A stretch of DNA of 64,000 nucleotides, taken from the NCBI RefSeq assembly GCF_027625995.1, contig NZ_CP115396.1:2046001-2110000 (forward strand), read 5' to 3'. The translations under genes were made by a program, and so were the position numbers. The notes under the pieces were generated by a model. That model was not told the origin of the DNA. It made no database searches and was given only the letters and a program-made list of their open reading frames with translations. This DNA is from Hymenobacter yonginensis (GTDB lineage: Bacteria; Bacteroidota; Bacteroidia; Cytophagales; Hymenobacteraceae). Shown here piece by piece: positions 17,658 to 25,474 of the stretch; the first letter of the stretch is position 1, and every line of letters begins with the position of its first letter.

Positions 17658-18647
17658 TTACCCGTTCACCGATTTCATCATCTGCTCGGGGTAGCGCTGG
17701 CCGGCGGCAACACCGCGGGGCGCAATGGCATCGAGCTGCGCCAGCTCGTCGGGGCTGAGCTGCACGTCGAGGGCGCCCAGGTTTTCTTCGAGGTACGATA
17801 CGCGCTTGGTGCCGGGGATGGGCACTACGTCGTCGCCCTGGGCCAGCACCCAGGCCAGGGCCAGCTGACCGGGCGTGCAGCTTTTCTGGGTGGCCAGCTC
17901 GTTGATGCGCGCCACGAGGTCCAGGTTTTTCTGGAAGTTTTCACCCTGGAAGCGTGGCGTGAAGCGGCGGTAGTCGTCGGGCGCCAGGTCTTCAAACTTC
18001 TGAATCTGGCCGGTGAGGAAGCCCCGGCCCAGGGGCGAGTACGGCACAAACCCGATGCCCAGCTCGCGGCAGGCTTGCAGCACGCCATCTTCTGGGTCGC
18101 GGCTCCAGAGTGAGTATTCGGTTTGCAGGGCCGCAATGGGGTGCACGGCGCAGGCCCGGCGCAACGTGTCGGGGGCGGCTTCGCTCATGCCCAAGTGGCG
18201 CACCTTGCCGGCCTTCACCAGTTCCGCCATAGCCCCAATGGTTTCCTCAATGGGCGTAGCCGGATCAACGCGGTGCTGATAGTACAGGTCGATGTAGTCG
18301 GTGCCGAGGCGGCGCAGCGAGTCGTCGCAGGCCTGGCGCACGTACTCGGGCCGTCCGCTGATGCCGCGCTTGCTGGGGTCACTAGGGTCGCGCAGGATGC
18401 CGAATTTAGTGGCAATGACCACCTGCTGGCGACGGTCCTTGAGGGCTTTGCCGACCAGTTCCTCATTTTTGTAGGGCCCGTACATATCGGCCGTATCGAA
18501 GAACGTGACGCCCAGCTCGGTGGCGCGGTGCAAAGTGCGGATGCTTTCGTCGTCGTTGAGCGGGCCGTAGAAATCCGACATACCCATGCAGCCGAGGCCC
18601 AGGGCAGAAACGGTGAGGCCGGAGCGGCCCAGTGTGCGGTGTTGCAT
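17658..18647 (-). CDS. Aldo/keto reductase
   Basis: 329 aa from ATG 18647; the longer open frame to 19007 runs antisense through the DUF4112 gene and is not coding. The AKR catalytic tetrad is visible: D51 and Y56 in [12 protein letters not shown]81 in VVIATKFGI, and H125 in DLYYQHRVD. The family fold is a TIM barrel that uses NADPH. It resembles the AKR12/13 group (YakC/PLDH-like) that reduces aldehydes, with substrate unknown. Confidence 0.85.
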   Translation of the reverse strand: MQHRTLGRSGLTVSALGLGCMGMSDFYGPLNDDESIRTLHRATELGVTFFDTADMYGPYKNEELVGKALKDRRQQVVIATKFGILRDPSDPSKRGISGRPEYVRQACDDSLRRLGTDYIDLYYQHRVDPATPIEETIGAMAELVKAGKVRHLGMSEAAPDTLRRACAVHPIAALQTEYSLWSRDPEDGVLQACRELGIGFVPYSPLGRGFLTGQIQKFEDLAPDDYRRFTPRFQGENFQKNLDLVARINELATQKSCTPGQLALAWVLAQGDDVVPIPGTKRVSYLEENLGALDVQLSPDELAQLDAIAPRGVAAGQRYPEQMMKSVNG

Positions 18648-18773
18648 AACGTAGGTAGTGTGGAGTGGAGAATCGGTACTACTTACCACAACGGCCGCCC
18701 GGCGGCAGGGTTGGCCCGCCGCCGCACAACCTGCGCGGGCGCAAGTTGCGTTTAACCCCCAAACTCTCTCCCC

Positions 18774-19289
18774 ATGACTTCCTCCCGCTACTCTCCGGCC
18801 CGCACTGCGGCCGCTACTACGCCTTTCGACCAGGATGAGCGCCTGCGTTGGGTGGAGCGCGTTTCGCGCCTGCTCGACAGCCAGTTCAGCGTCCCCGGCA
18901 CCGGCTGGCGCTTCGGCCTCGACCCGCTCATGAGCTTCATCCCGATTATAGGCGGCATTCCGTCGCTGGCCGTGTCGGGCGTGCTCATCCTCACCATGAT
19001 GCGCCACGGCGCCAGCGGCAACGTGGTGGTGCGCATGGTGCTCAACGTGCTGCTCGACACGCTGGTAGGCGCCATCCCCGTCCTGGGCACCATTTTCGAC
19101 TTCGCCTATAAAGCCAACGACCGGAACGTGCGCCTGCTACGCGCCCATTATCAGGAAGGCAAATACCAGGGCAGCGGCAAAGGGTTAATTGCGCTGATAA
19201 TCATCATCTTAGTAGTGTTTGGAGGGCTGGTTTTATGGGGTAGTTTTGAGCTTTTCAGAGCTATCTACCACTATATCCAAAACAGCTAA
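18774..19289 (+). CDS. DUF4112 membrane protein; C-terminus supplied by the genomic island
   Basis: 171 aa. The N-terminal half has [34 protein letters not shown] and a membrane segment, then [25 protein letters not shown], the DUF4112 core. Codons from about residue 109 onward (19099 and beyond) come from the integrated island: the end [20 protein letters not shown] is more AT-rich than the first half, and the chromosome's original 3' end is found 21.5 kb away at 40582-40779. Island and chromosome versions agree over [12 protein letters not shown] and QGSGKG and then diverge. The gene therefore stays intact after integration but with a new C-terminal membrane helix. The function of the family is not known. 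Confidence 0.85.
   Translation: MTSSRYSPARTAAATTPFDQDERLRWVERVSRLLDSQFSVPGTGWRFGLDPLMSFIPIIGGIPSLAVSGVLILTMMRHGASGNVVVRMVLNVLLDTLVGAIPVLGTIFDFAYKANDRNVRLLRAHYQEGKYQGSGKGLIALIIIILVVFGGLVLWGSFELFRAIYHYIQNS
19099..19123 (+). repeat. attL: 25-bp direct repeat at left island boundary
   Basis: Identical to 40580-40604 over 25 bp (begins ACTTCGCCTATAAAGCC). Similarity continues at roughly 85 percent for another 60 nt to the right because the island carries a substitute for the coding sequence it displaces. The crossover lies somewhere inside the identical stretch. Confidence 0.85.
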
Positions 19290-19300
19290 ATTATACATAC

Positions 19301-19332
19301 TTTATACAGTATCATAAGCTTTATTATCTTTG
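19301..19332 (+). promoter_or_regulatory. Integrase promoter
   Basis: TTTA at 19301-19304, a 20-nt spacer, then TATCTTTG at 19325-19332: a good match to the Bacteroidetes TTTG/TAnnTTTG consensus. It lies in the first island sequence after the DUF4112 stop and gives a leader of about 40 nt to the integrase ATG at 19382. Confidence 0.6.
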
Positions 19333-19381
19333 TGTATCAACTGCGAATGAGATACTTACACAAGCTTAATAAAGTACTATT

Positions 19382-20875
19382 ATGGGCAAGATTACCTTCA
19401 AACCCAGAAACAACGCTAATGGTACACTAGGTGTATCGGTAAACCACTCCCACAAAGCTCAGCTAGACCCTGTACCGTTCCAAAGGAAAGTATCAGGTGT
19501 AACTGTCCTGCCAACTGAGATCAATCTAGCTACAGGTCGCATCATAGAGCGTAAAGACGCTGCGTCCCTTAATGAAAAGGTACAGCGTGTTCTATCAGAT
19601 GTAGAATACTGCATAGCCAAATGCAAAGAGAAGGGTGTAGAACCATTCAAGAAGCACTTAGATGCAGAATGGGAGACTCTACAGCATCTTAGAGCTATCA
19701 GAGAGACCACGGTACCACAGGCTAGGAATATTCTAGGTAGAATAGTTGATGTTCTCTATGTGGAGCTAGCAGAGTTGAGAGAGAAGGTTAGGCAGAAGGA
19801 AATAGAGATAGAAATAGAAGAGGAAAAGTTAGGGATCAATACTAATAAGCTATTCACCACACACATTGATCTATTCCTGAAGGAAAACAAGATTCTCAAG
19901 AAGAATAGTATCAAAAACTACACAGGGTTGAGGGATGCAGTAAAGGAGTGGAAACCTACCCTGAACATTACGGATATCAACAAAAAGACCCTGAATGATT
20001 TCAGGGATTGGTTAACCACTGAGAAGAAGATACTCAGTAGGAATGGCAACCCTCTTAAAGATGATGATGGTAACCCTATTCTTGGGTTGCGTAATTCCTC
20101 AGTACGGGAACTACTTCAGAAGATGAAGATAGTGTACTATGCCTTTGCTGATAAATTCGGGTATGATATCAGCACTGTTAAGAAGTGGAAATCTGGTTTA
20201 AAGAAGCTTGCTAATGATAAAGTGGTGTTCTTAAGCAAAGAAGAGTTACAAGCTGTAACTAATATGGAATATGAGACTGATCAGGAGCGTATACACAAAG
20301 ACTTCTATGTATTTATGGCTAATACTGGTTTACGCTTTATTGATGCTGTGAGAGTGCGGAAACACCACCTAGAAATGATTGATGGTACTCTTAAAATCAA
20401 GATACTTCAGCAGAAGACAACCAAACCAGTAGAGATACCACTAACAGCAGATGCTTTACGTGCTTTAGAATCTCATAACTACAACTTTGAGTTCAGTGAA
20501 GAGGCGGGTAAGGGTATCAAGTATACTGCTCAGGTTGGGTACTATATGAATAGGATGATGGAGAGAGCCAACATCTGTAACTATAAGCTGGTGAGAACTA
20601 ACTTCAAGAATAACATAGCTAAAGAAGATGGTAGCAAGATGAAACGAGAACTGATCTTGAGTCATACAGCGAGAAAGACCTTCATCAATGTTAGCCTGAA
20701 GAGTGGTATGGATATCACAGCTATCAGAAAGATTGTTGGTCACTCAGAACTAAATATGATTATGGAATACTATGGTGATGGTTCACTGAATACTGAAGAG
20801 ATGGGTAAAGCAGGTTGGGAAATGCCTAATCATACCGTAGTTGGCACCGTGACAGGCACTATGAAAATAGCTTAA
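19382..20875 (+). CDS. Tyrosine site-specific integrase
   Basis: 497 aa, long for the family because of an extended arm-binding and coiled N-terminal part (residues 1-160). A SAM-like core-binding domain occupies about 160-280. The catalytic set is complete: R318 in ANTGLRFID, a lysine in LQQKTTK, H428 and R431 in HTARKTF, H454 in IVGHSEL, and nucleophile Y463 in MEYYGD, nine residues after H454 as usual. It is the first gene of the island and points into it, next to attL, so it almost certainly catalysed the insertion into DUF4112. Codon use is AT-rich like the rest of the island. Confidence 0.9.
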   Translation: MGKITFKPRNNANGTLGVSVNHSHKAQLDPVPFQRKVSGVTVLPTEINLATGRIIERKDAASLNEKVQRVLSDVEYCIAKCKEKGVEPFKKHLDAEWETLQHLRAIRETTVPQARNILGRIVDVLYVELAELREKVRQKEIEIEIEEEKLGINTNKLFTTHIDLFLKENKILKKNSIKNYTGLRDAVKEWKPTLNITDINKKTLNDFRDWLTTEKKILSRNGNPLKDDDGNPILGLRNSSVRELLQKMKIVYYAFADKFGYDISTVKKWKSGLKKLANDKVVFLSKEELQAVTNMEYETDQERIHKDFYVFMANTGLRFIDAVRVRKHHLEMIDGTLKIKILQQKTTKPVEIPLTADALRALESHNYNFEFSEEAGKGIKYTAQVGYYMNRMMERANICNYKLVRTNFKNNIAKEDGSKMKRELILSHTARKTFINVSLKSGMDITAIRKIVGHSELNMIMEYYGDGSLNTEEMGKAGWEMPNHTVVGTVTGTMKIA

Positions 20876-20977
20876 ATTGTTACATGACTTTACCAAACAC
20901 TCAACTCTTAACGAGTAATATTCAAAATATTATCACTTAATTTGTGCAAACAAAAATACCTCATAACCCACAATAAT

Positions 20978-21202
20978 ATGGCAACACCAGACTTAAATAA
21001 GCTTCAGCAAATCTTGCAAAATGCAGAAGCTAATGATCAGCGTCTCAATGCTATTAAAAAAGCGTATAGCAAGGTAGAAGCTGCTATGAATGAGTTCTCT
21101 GCACTTCTAAGCGATGATTATCAACCTATTAAGAAGGAGCGCAAACCACGAGACCCAAACGCAAAGAAACCGGGAAGACCTCGCAAGCCTACCGCAGAAT
21201 AA
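20978..21202 (+). CDS. Small AT-hook protein
   Basis: 74 aa from ATG 20978 (the frame is open from 20942). An N-terminal helical or coiled segment (LNKLQQILQNAEANDQRLNA) is followed by a basic tail ending KKPGRPRKP, a canonical AT-hook that binds the minor groove of AT-rich DNA. It follows the integrase by 102 nt and ends at a strong terminator. It could be an architectural accessory factor for integration/excision (inferred) or a small regulator. Confidence 0.65.
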   Translation: MATPDLNKLQQILQNAEANDQRLNAIKKAYSKVEAAMNEFSALLSDDYQPIKKERKPRDPNAKKPGRPRKPTAE

Positions 21203-21208
21203 CTTGAC

Positions 21209-21246
21209 AAAAGCCCCTCTTATTATGATAAGAGGGGCTTTTTAAT
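21209..21246 (+). terminator. Strong rho-independent terminator
   Basis: AAAGCCCCTCTTA pairs with TAAGAGGGGCTTT (stem 12-13 bp, loop TTATGA), followed by TTTAATTTT. It ends the integrase/AT-hook transcript. Confidence 0.85.
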
Positions 21247-21281
21247 TTTGGCATATACTGCTGCTTTGATTTGTAACAGTG

Positions 21282-22064
21282 TTACTTCGGGCTTGTACCA
21301 TATCGGTTTGCTCCTTCGTCGCTGGGTGCCAATGCCATCCACAGAAAGTAAAACGGAATTAGTTGATACACTCCACTATTGCCACGGTCATGGCACCTTT
21401 TAGTTGCTTGAGCTAGGTTCATCCACCAAACTGGTGCCAGAACAGCAAAGGCGACCATTGTACATGTTGCTATATCATTCGGATCTTGTGAGATTCTATA
21501 CATAATGAATGCCGTTAAGCAAATAGATATTAGCATCGTGAGTAACATAGTAAGCCAGTATTCGGTACGACGTATTCTGCCTTTCAATGAGAAAGGAGTT
21601 GCGAACAACCTCTTCTTACCAGTATTATTGTCGACATCGTCGTCATCTACGTTCTCTAATGATTCCCTGAAACCATCAGGTAAGTCTGACTTATCGAGTA
21701 CATAGACTTCATCATTATCAGCGAACAAACACTTGGTGCTAAACAATGATATATTCAGGTTAATACATATTTCTATTGTTGCTATGTCACTTTTGTGTTC
21801 GGAAAGGTCCACCTCAACTTCATTACGCTCACCATCAGTCAACTCTATATCAATTTGGGTCTCATTCTGCGTGATCTGCCGAAGAATTATTTCAACGTTT
21901 ACATCGTCATAAGAGAATAAATACTTACACTCATTAGAACTTACTTCTTTATTCAAAAGCTCAAAATCTTCTCCCAGTGCAGGTAAATTTTCTACAGATA
22001 TACGCGCTACAATCAGTGCGTGTGAGGTATCTGTTTTGTGACGAAGGCTTTTTACTTTAAGCAT
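21282..22064 (-). CDS. DUF805 membrane protein with N-terminal soluble extension
   Basis: 260 aa. The last 110 residues match DUF805: SLKGRIRRTEYWLTMLL, then CHDRGNSGVYQLIPF, with three or four membrane segments. The first 150 residues are acidic and soluble and not part of the usual domain. They look beta-rich (ISVENLPALGEDFELL; VDLSEHKSDIATIEICI) and unfamiliar to me. DUF805 proteins are poorly understood inner-membrane proteins found often in prophages and islands. It is co-directional with the YwqK-like lipoprotein 45 nt upstream. Confidence 0.7.
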   Translation of the reverse strand: MLKVKSLRHKTDTSHALIVARISVENLPALGEDFELLNKEVSSNECKYLFSYDDVNVEIILRQITQNETQIDIELTDGERNEVEVDLSEHKSDIATIEICINLNISLFSTKCLFADNDEVYVLDKSDLPDGFRESLENVDDDDVDNNTGKKRLFATPFSLKGRIRRTEYWLTMLLTMLISICLTAFIMYRISQDPNDIATCTMVAFAVLAPVWWMNLAQATKRCHDRGNSGVYQLIPFYFLWMALAPSDEGANRYGTSPK

Positions 22065-22109
22065 CTTTATTCATTTTTGTTTTTTAAAATATTATAATCA
22101 CTTCTAAGA

Positions 22110-22961
22110 TTACAGGTCTTGATTTCCTATTATTTCATTCGAATCAGATATGTAAGTTATGTGGCTAATATTGTTTGCTCCAACTATAAGCTCCTTACCA
22201 ATCATCACTTTACGGGCTACTGCATCTGTATACTTGAACCTAACAAAGCGTACTTTCGGCAAATCAGGATTGGTTTGATGAAACTCTTCTACTAAGTCAT
22301 GCAACTTACTTACTGCTTCTCTTGATAATGACTTGACATTACTTATTCCATCAATTCCATCATGTTCCCTAGCACTATGATGATCGAGTATAGTGTACCG
22401 AACTTCACCTGATAACAATCCATTATCGCTACTACCTGTATATGGGTCATTGCCATTTGTAAAGTATTCTATTGTATTCTCATTCTCATCCATCTTTACA
22501 ATCTCCTCCACCACACCATTCTTATAATTTGTTTCCGTACGTAACACATCTTGGTAGTATTCCTGTATTTGTGAGACATCACCATAAACATCATATCGTG
22601 TCCATTCCCCTACTCGTGCTCCATGTTCGTATTGACTTTTAAGCTCCGTTATTCCATCTCTATAGTAGTCATAGACAACTCCATGTAGTTTATTATTCAC
22701 CAATGAGTAACGTCTTTTCACAGTTGGTCCATCACCGTAATACTCTTCTAGGTGACGAGTGGGCAGATCCTCTTCTTGCTGCTCTACTCCTCCCATATCA
22801 GCACTTTCCGAGTACGCTTCGAGATCAGCATCTCGCTCCCCACCATCTTCGCTGTTGTTCTGTTGAGTGGTTTCCGCTAGCTCCTTAATAGATGACTCAA
22901 CATTGTCACATCCAAAGAGAACTATAACAGAAAATAGGGTACTTAATGTCTTCATTTTCAT
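22110..22961 (-). CDS. YwqK-like (MORN-type) lipoprotein
   Basis: 283 aa. The N-terminal signal ends in the lipobox LFGC (cysteine near residue 18), so it is a lipoprotein. Residues about 70-165 contain the repeated pattern of YwqK/MORN-variant proteins: EYYGDGPTVKRRYSLVNNKLHGV, YYRDGITELKSQYEHGARVGEW, EYYQDVLRTETNYKNG. Such proteins are annotated as toxin-antitoxin YwqK antitoxins, but here there is no LXG toxin, so that label should not be taken over. The C-terminal 110 residues are unassigned. Its neighbour is the DUF805 gene, probably in one transcript. Confidence 0.6.
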   Translation of the reverse strand: MKMKTLSTLFSVIVLFGCDNVESSIKELAETTQQNNSEDGGERDADLEAYSESADMGGVEQQEEDLPTRHLEEYYGDGPTVKRRYSLVNNKLHGVVYDYYRDGITELKSQYEHGARVGEWTRYDVYGDVSQIQEYYQDVLRTETNYKNGVVEEIVKMDENENTIEYFTNGNDPYTGSSDNGLLSGEVRYTILDHHSAREHDGIDGISNVKSLSREAVSKLHDLVEEFHQTNPDLPKVRFVRFKYTDAVARKVMIGKELIVGANNISHITYISDSNEIIGNQDL

Positions 22962-23065
22962 GAATCAATCTTTCAATGATTAATAGATGTTGGGGAAAAA
23001 ATGATGTGAAGTATCGAAGCAGGCTGTTGCATAAGCCCCTGCTCATAATACAAATCTAACGAGCT

Positions 23066-23087
23066 TTGGGTGCATTTATGCGCCCAA
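23066..23087. promoter_or_regulatory. 22-bp palindrome upstream of XRE regulator
   Basis: TTGGGTGCAT, two T, ATGCGCCCAA: a 10-bp half-site repeated in inverted orientation with one mismatch. It lies 32 nt before the regulator's start codon and fits an operator for autoregulation (inferred). Confidence 0.45.
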
Positions 23088-23118
23088 CATCCACTTTTGG
23101 GGTGGGGAGCTTGCTGGG

Positions 23119-23364
23119 GTGAAGAATCCAGCAGGCGTTAAACTTTTCGGGGCTCACCTACGCTCCTTGCGGGTGACTAAAGGATGGAGCCAGCAAATGT
23201 TAGCTGATGTCGCTAACGTGGAGAAATCCACCATCAAGCGCATCGAAACCGCAGCGTTCAGTCCTACGCTAGATGTACTGATTTCCTTGTGTCGGGCACT
23301 TGAGCTGGAAATGGGCGACTTTATGAGTTGCGCTGATATCACACAAGTGGATTCTAGCATATGA
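23119..23364 (+). CDS. XRE-family helix-turn-helix regulator
   Basis: 81 aa from GTG 23119. A single HTH_3/XRE domain: HLRSLRVTKGWSQQMLADVANVEKSTIKRIE, then PTLDVLISLCRALELEMGDFM. It is similar in size to phage C1/Cro and plasmid control regulators. It is the first rightward gene after the leftward lipoprotein gene, with a palindrome directly upstream. Confidence 0.8.
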   Translation: MKNPAGVKLFGAHLRSLRVTKGWSQQMLADVANVEKSTIKRIETAAFSPTLDVLISLCRALELEMGDFMSCADITQVDSSI

Positions 23365-23542
23365 TATAGTGATGTGCATGGTCACATTATTATTATAGCA
23401 AGCTTCGCAGCAAGTATAGAGCAATACTAACACAAATTCTACTTAGCAACATACTATTTTTACACCGATTACTGTTAGCATCAGTTGCCGTGAACCCCAT
23501 AGCGGGCGATCAGCTGGTAGCACATCCCAATCATCCATCGTC

Positions 23543-24217
23543 TTGAATTACAACATCTATTGCGCTACGTTGTCAATATCATTGATCACTTCATCAATAC
23601 TGTTGCTATCTGGTTGCTCACCCAAAGGTCCTCTCCCGAAACATGAAAGTGTTTTGCGGGCACTTACCGAAAAGCGCTACGAAGCAGCCATTAGCAAGCT
23701 GGACAGCCTGATTGCTCACCAGCCAGACAGTATGCAACACTACATGCTCAGGGGGTACGCTCAGGACGAGTTGCAGAACTATGCAGCGGGAATTGCCGAT
23801 TTCACCACTGCCATCCAACTAGATTCATCATCAGCGACAGCCTACAACAACAGGGGGTATGCCTACTACCTGTCAGACCAGCCTCAGCTAGCTGAACAAG
23901 ATTACACTCGTGCTATCCGTATAGACTCTACCTTCTCTCCTACCCTTGGTAGCCGAGCGCTGTTGTATGTAGCTCAAAGCAAATACTCACTAGCTATACA
24001 AGATCTAGACTGTGCGCTAACCCTTGGAGATACCCTAAACTCAACTTACTATAACCTAAAAGGATACAGCGAATTGCAGTTAGGAAACCTCAATGCTGCT
24101 GTCCAATCTTTAGACAAAGCATTGATGCTGGATCCTGCTTATACTGATGCTCGCATTCACCGACAAGTAGCTGTCTTTCAGATACAGGAAAATCTTCGGC
24201 ATCAAAGGTCCCGATGA
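23543..24217 (+). CDS. TPR-repeat lipoprotein
   Basis: 224 aa read from a TTG at 23543. This start is chosen because it gives a signal peptide with lipobox LLSGC; the next ATG (23644) would remove it. About four tetratricopeptide repeats are visible from residue 45 on, for example AAISKLDSLIAHQPDSMQHY, AAGIADFTTAIQLDSSSATA and LAEQDYTRAIRIDSTFSP. TPR lipoproteins act as protein-protein scaffolds in the periplasm or outer membrane. The 5' part of this gene is duplicated at 25249-25447 as a broken copy. Confidence 0.65.
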   Translation: MNYNIYCATLSISLITSSILLLSGCSPKGPLPKHESVLRALTEKRYEAAISKLDSLIAHQPDSMQHYMLRGYAQDELQNYAAGIADFTTAIQLDSSSATAYNNRGYAYYLSDQPQLAEQDYTRAIRIDSTFSPTLGSRALLYVAQSKYSLAIQDLDCALTLGDTLNSTYYNLKGYSELQLGNLNAAVQSLDKALMLDPAYTDARIHRQVAVFQIQENLRHQRSR

Positions 24218-25248
24218 ACGTATACACAGGAATAGTACAATGGTCGAGTGATGGTGATAGGATTCTACACACTGGGGTGTAACCTATCAATCTTCACAAC
24301 TCGTGATATAGCCTTGCTCATGAATACTCAGCTGGCTACATCACTATTTTCATCCCTGCACTCGAACCCCACCAGATCGTATAGTTCATGGTAGACTACC
24401 TCGCTTAGATCAAAATTTTTCAATCCTCTGAATAAAAGCAGTCGTGATGAGTGAGCCTTGGTGCTCATTTATGGTAGCCGGTAAGTAGATAGCCAAAATG
24501 ATGTAGAGAATATCAAATGCTACACTATGTCCCGGAATTTAACATCCATAGCAATCTATGGTGCTTTTCATCATCGTAGTAGTTGCAATAATCAACATCA
24601 TAAATATAATTATTTCACGTTTGGAGGTACAGGTGGCTTACCTTGTACCTCCAAACGTACATTTTGTACCTCCAAACGGACATTCTGTACCTCCAAACGG
24701 ACATTCTGTACCTCGACCACGTACATTCTGTACCTCCAAACGTACATTCTGTACCTCCAAACGTACATTTTGTACCTCGAAAACCGCATAACACATTTAC
24801 AATCAATTAGTTATTGCAACCGTAATAACTATAAGAAGATAAGTAAGTATAACAGCTACAATCTCCGCAGTCGTTTTTTTGATTTTTGATTTTTATTAAA
24901 AGATAGTTAAGCCTTCATACGACAAGGCTTGCCTAATGCTTGTTTTTAGCATCTTTTAAGCCCTCTGTTGACAGATCTCGCCCTTGGGCTAGTCCTCGCC
25001 TAGGCAAATACTATTGGTGCCTACACAACGCAAATATTCAACTATTCGGAAAGACGGTTAATTATTCTTATCACACCTTATAGTATAGCATGGTGCCTTA
25101 TCCTGACTGGTTCTGCTTTATCAAGCGTTGACATCAAAACTTCAGCGGGTTATCGCTAAATATTCTATATGATTATTCCAAGCAATAAGTGAGAATACAT
25201 TTCTCAAATCAGTTGCTTGTTGTGTAACTTCAATCATTCTACAATCAT
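24218..25248. other. 1-kb non-coding region with iteron array (candidate replication origin)
   Basis: No believable gene. It contains the tandem repeat at 24617-24790 and, right after it, a very AT-rich stretch (24791-24910, with T runs near 24876-24895) that could be a DNA-unwinding element. I did not find a DnaA box matching TTATNCACA. The short open frames through the array are read from the repeat itself. Confidence 0.5.
24617..24790. repeat. Iteron-like tandem repeat: six 21/22-bp units plus inverted and partial copies
   Basis: Direct units start at 24644, 24665, 24686, 24707, 24729 and 24750, with a partial unit at 24771. The core is GTACCTCCAAACG followed by T or G and ACATT. The fourth unit is one base longer and has CGACCAC in the middle. 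An inverted half unit lies at 24617-24632. Most units contain GTAC, eight bases, GTAC. The spacing of two helical turns, the absence of spacers and the adjacent AT-rich DNA resemble plasmid iterons. Confidence 0.75.
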
Positions 25249-25447
25249 TCATCGTCTTGAATTACAACCGCCATTTCACTTCGGTATCAACATTATTGAT
25301 TACTCTGTAAATACTCCTACTATCTGGTTGCTCACCTAAGAGTCTTCTCCCGAAACATGAAAGTGTTTTGCGGGCACTTACCGAAAAGCGCTACGAAGCA
25401 GCCATTAACAAGCTGGATATCCTGATTGCTCACCAGCCAGACAGTGT
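25249..25447 (+). pseudogene. Truncated second copy of the TPR lipoprotein gene
   Basis: Aligns with 23532-23730. The stretch from GAAACATGAAAGTG through GCCAGACAGT is nearly identical, while the signal-peptide part has diverged and contains an in-frame TAA after about 17 codons. The copy stops abruptly and is followed within 30 nt by the end of the convergent polymerase-like gene. A short open frame survives (from 25368) but is only a remnant. Confidence 0.75.
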
Positions 25448-25474
25448 ATTCAATAGTATTATTGTCGTGTTTTT

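Noticed and set aside
22110-22961. Antitoxin of a toxin-antitoxin pair (YwqK label)
   Set aside because: No LXG or other toxin is adjacent, and the protein is a lipoprotein with an additional domain; only the repeat type matches.
24617-24790. Possible CRISPR array
   Set aside because: Repeat units are contiguous with no spacers, and no cas gene is present.
24527-24889. 120-codon and 77-codon frames through the tandem repeats
   Set aside because: They only translate the 21-bp unit (CTSKRTF, SVPPNGH); no start signal or domain.
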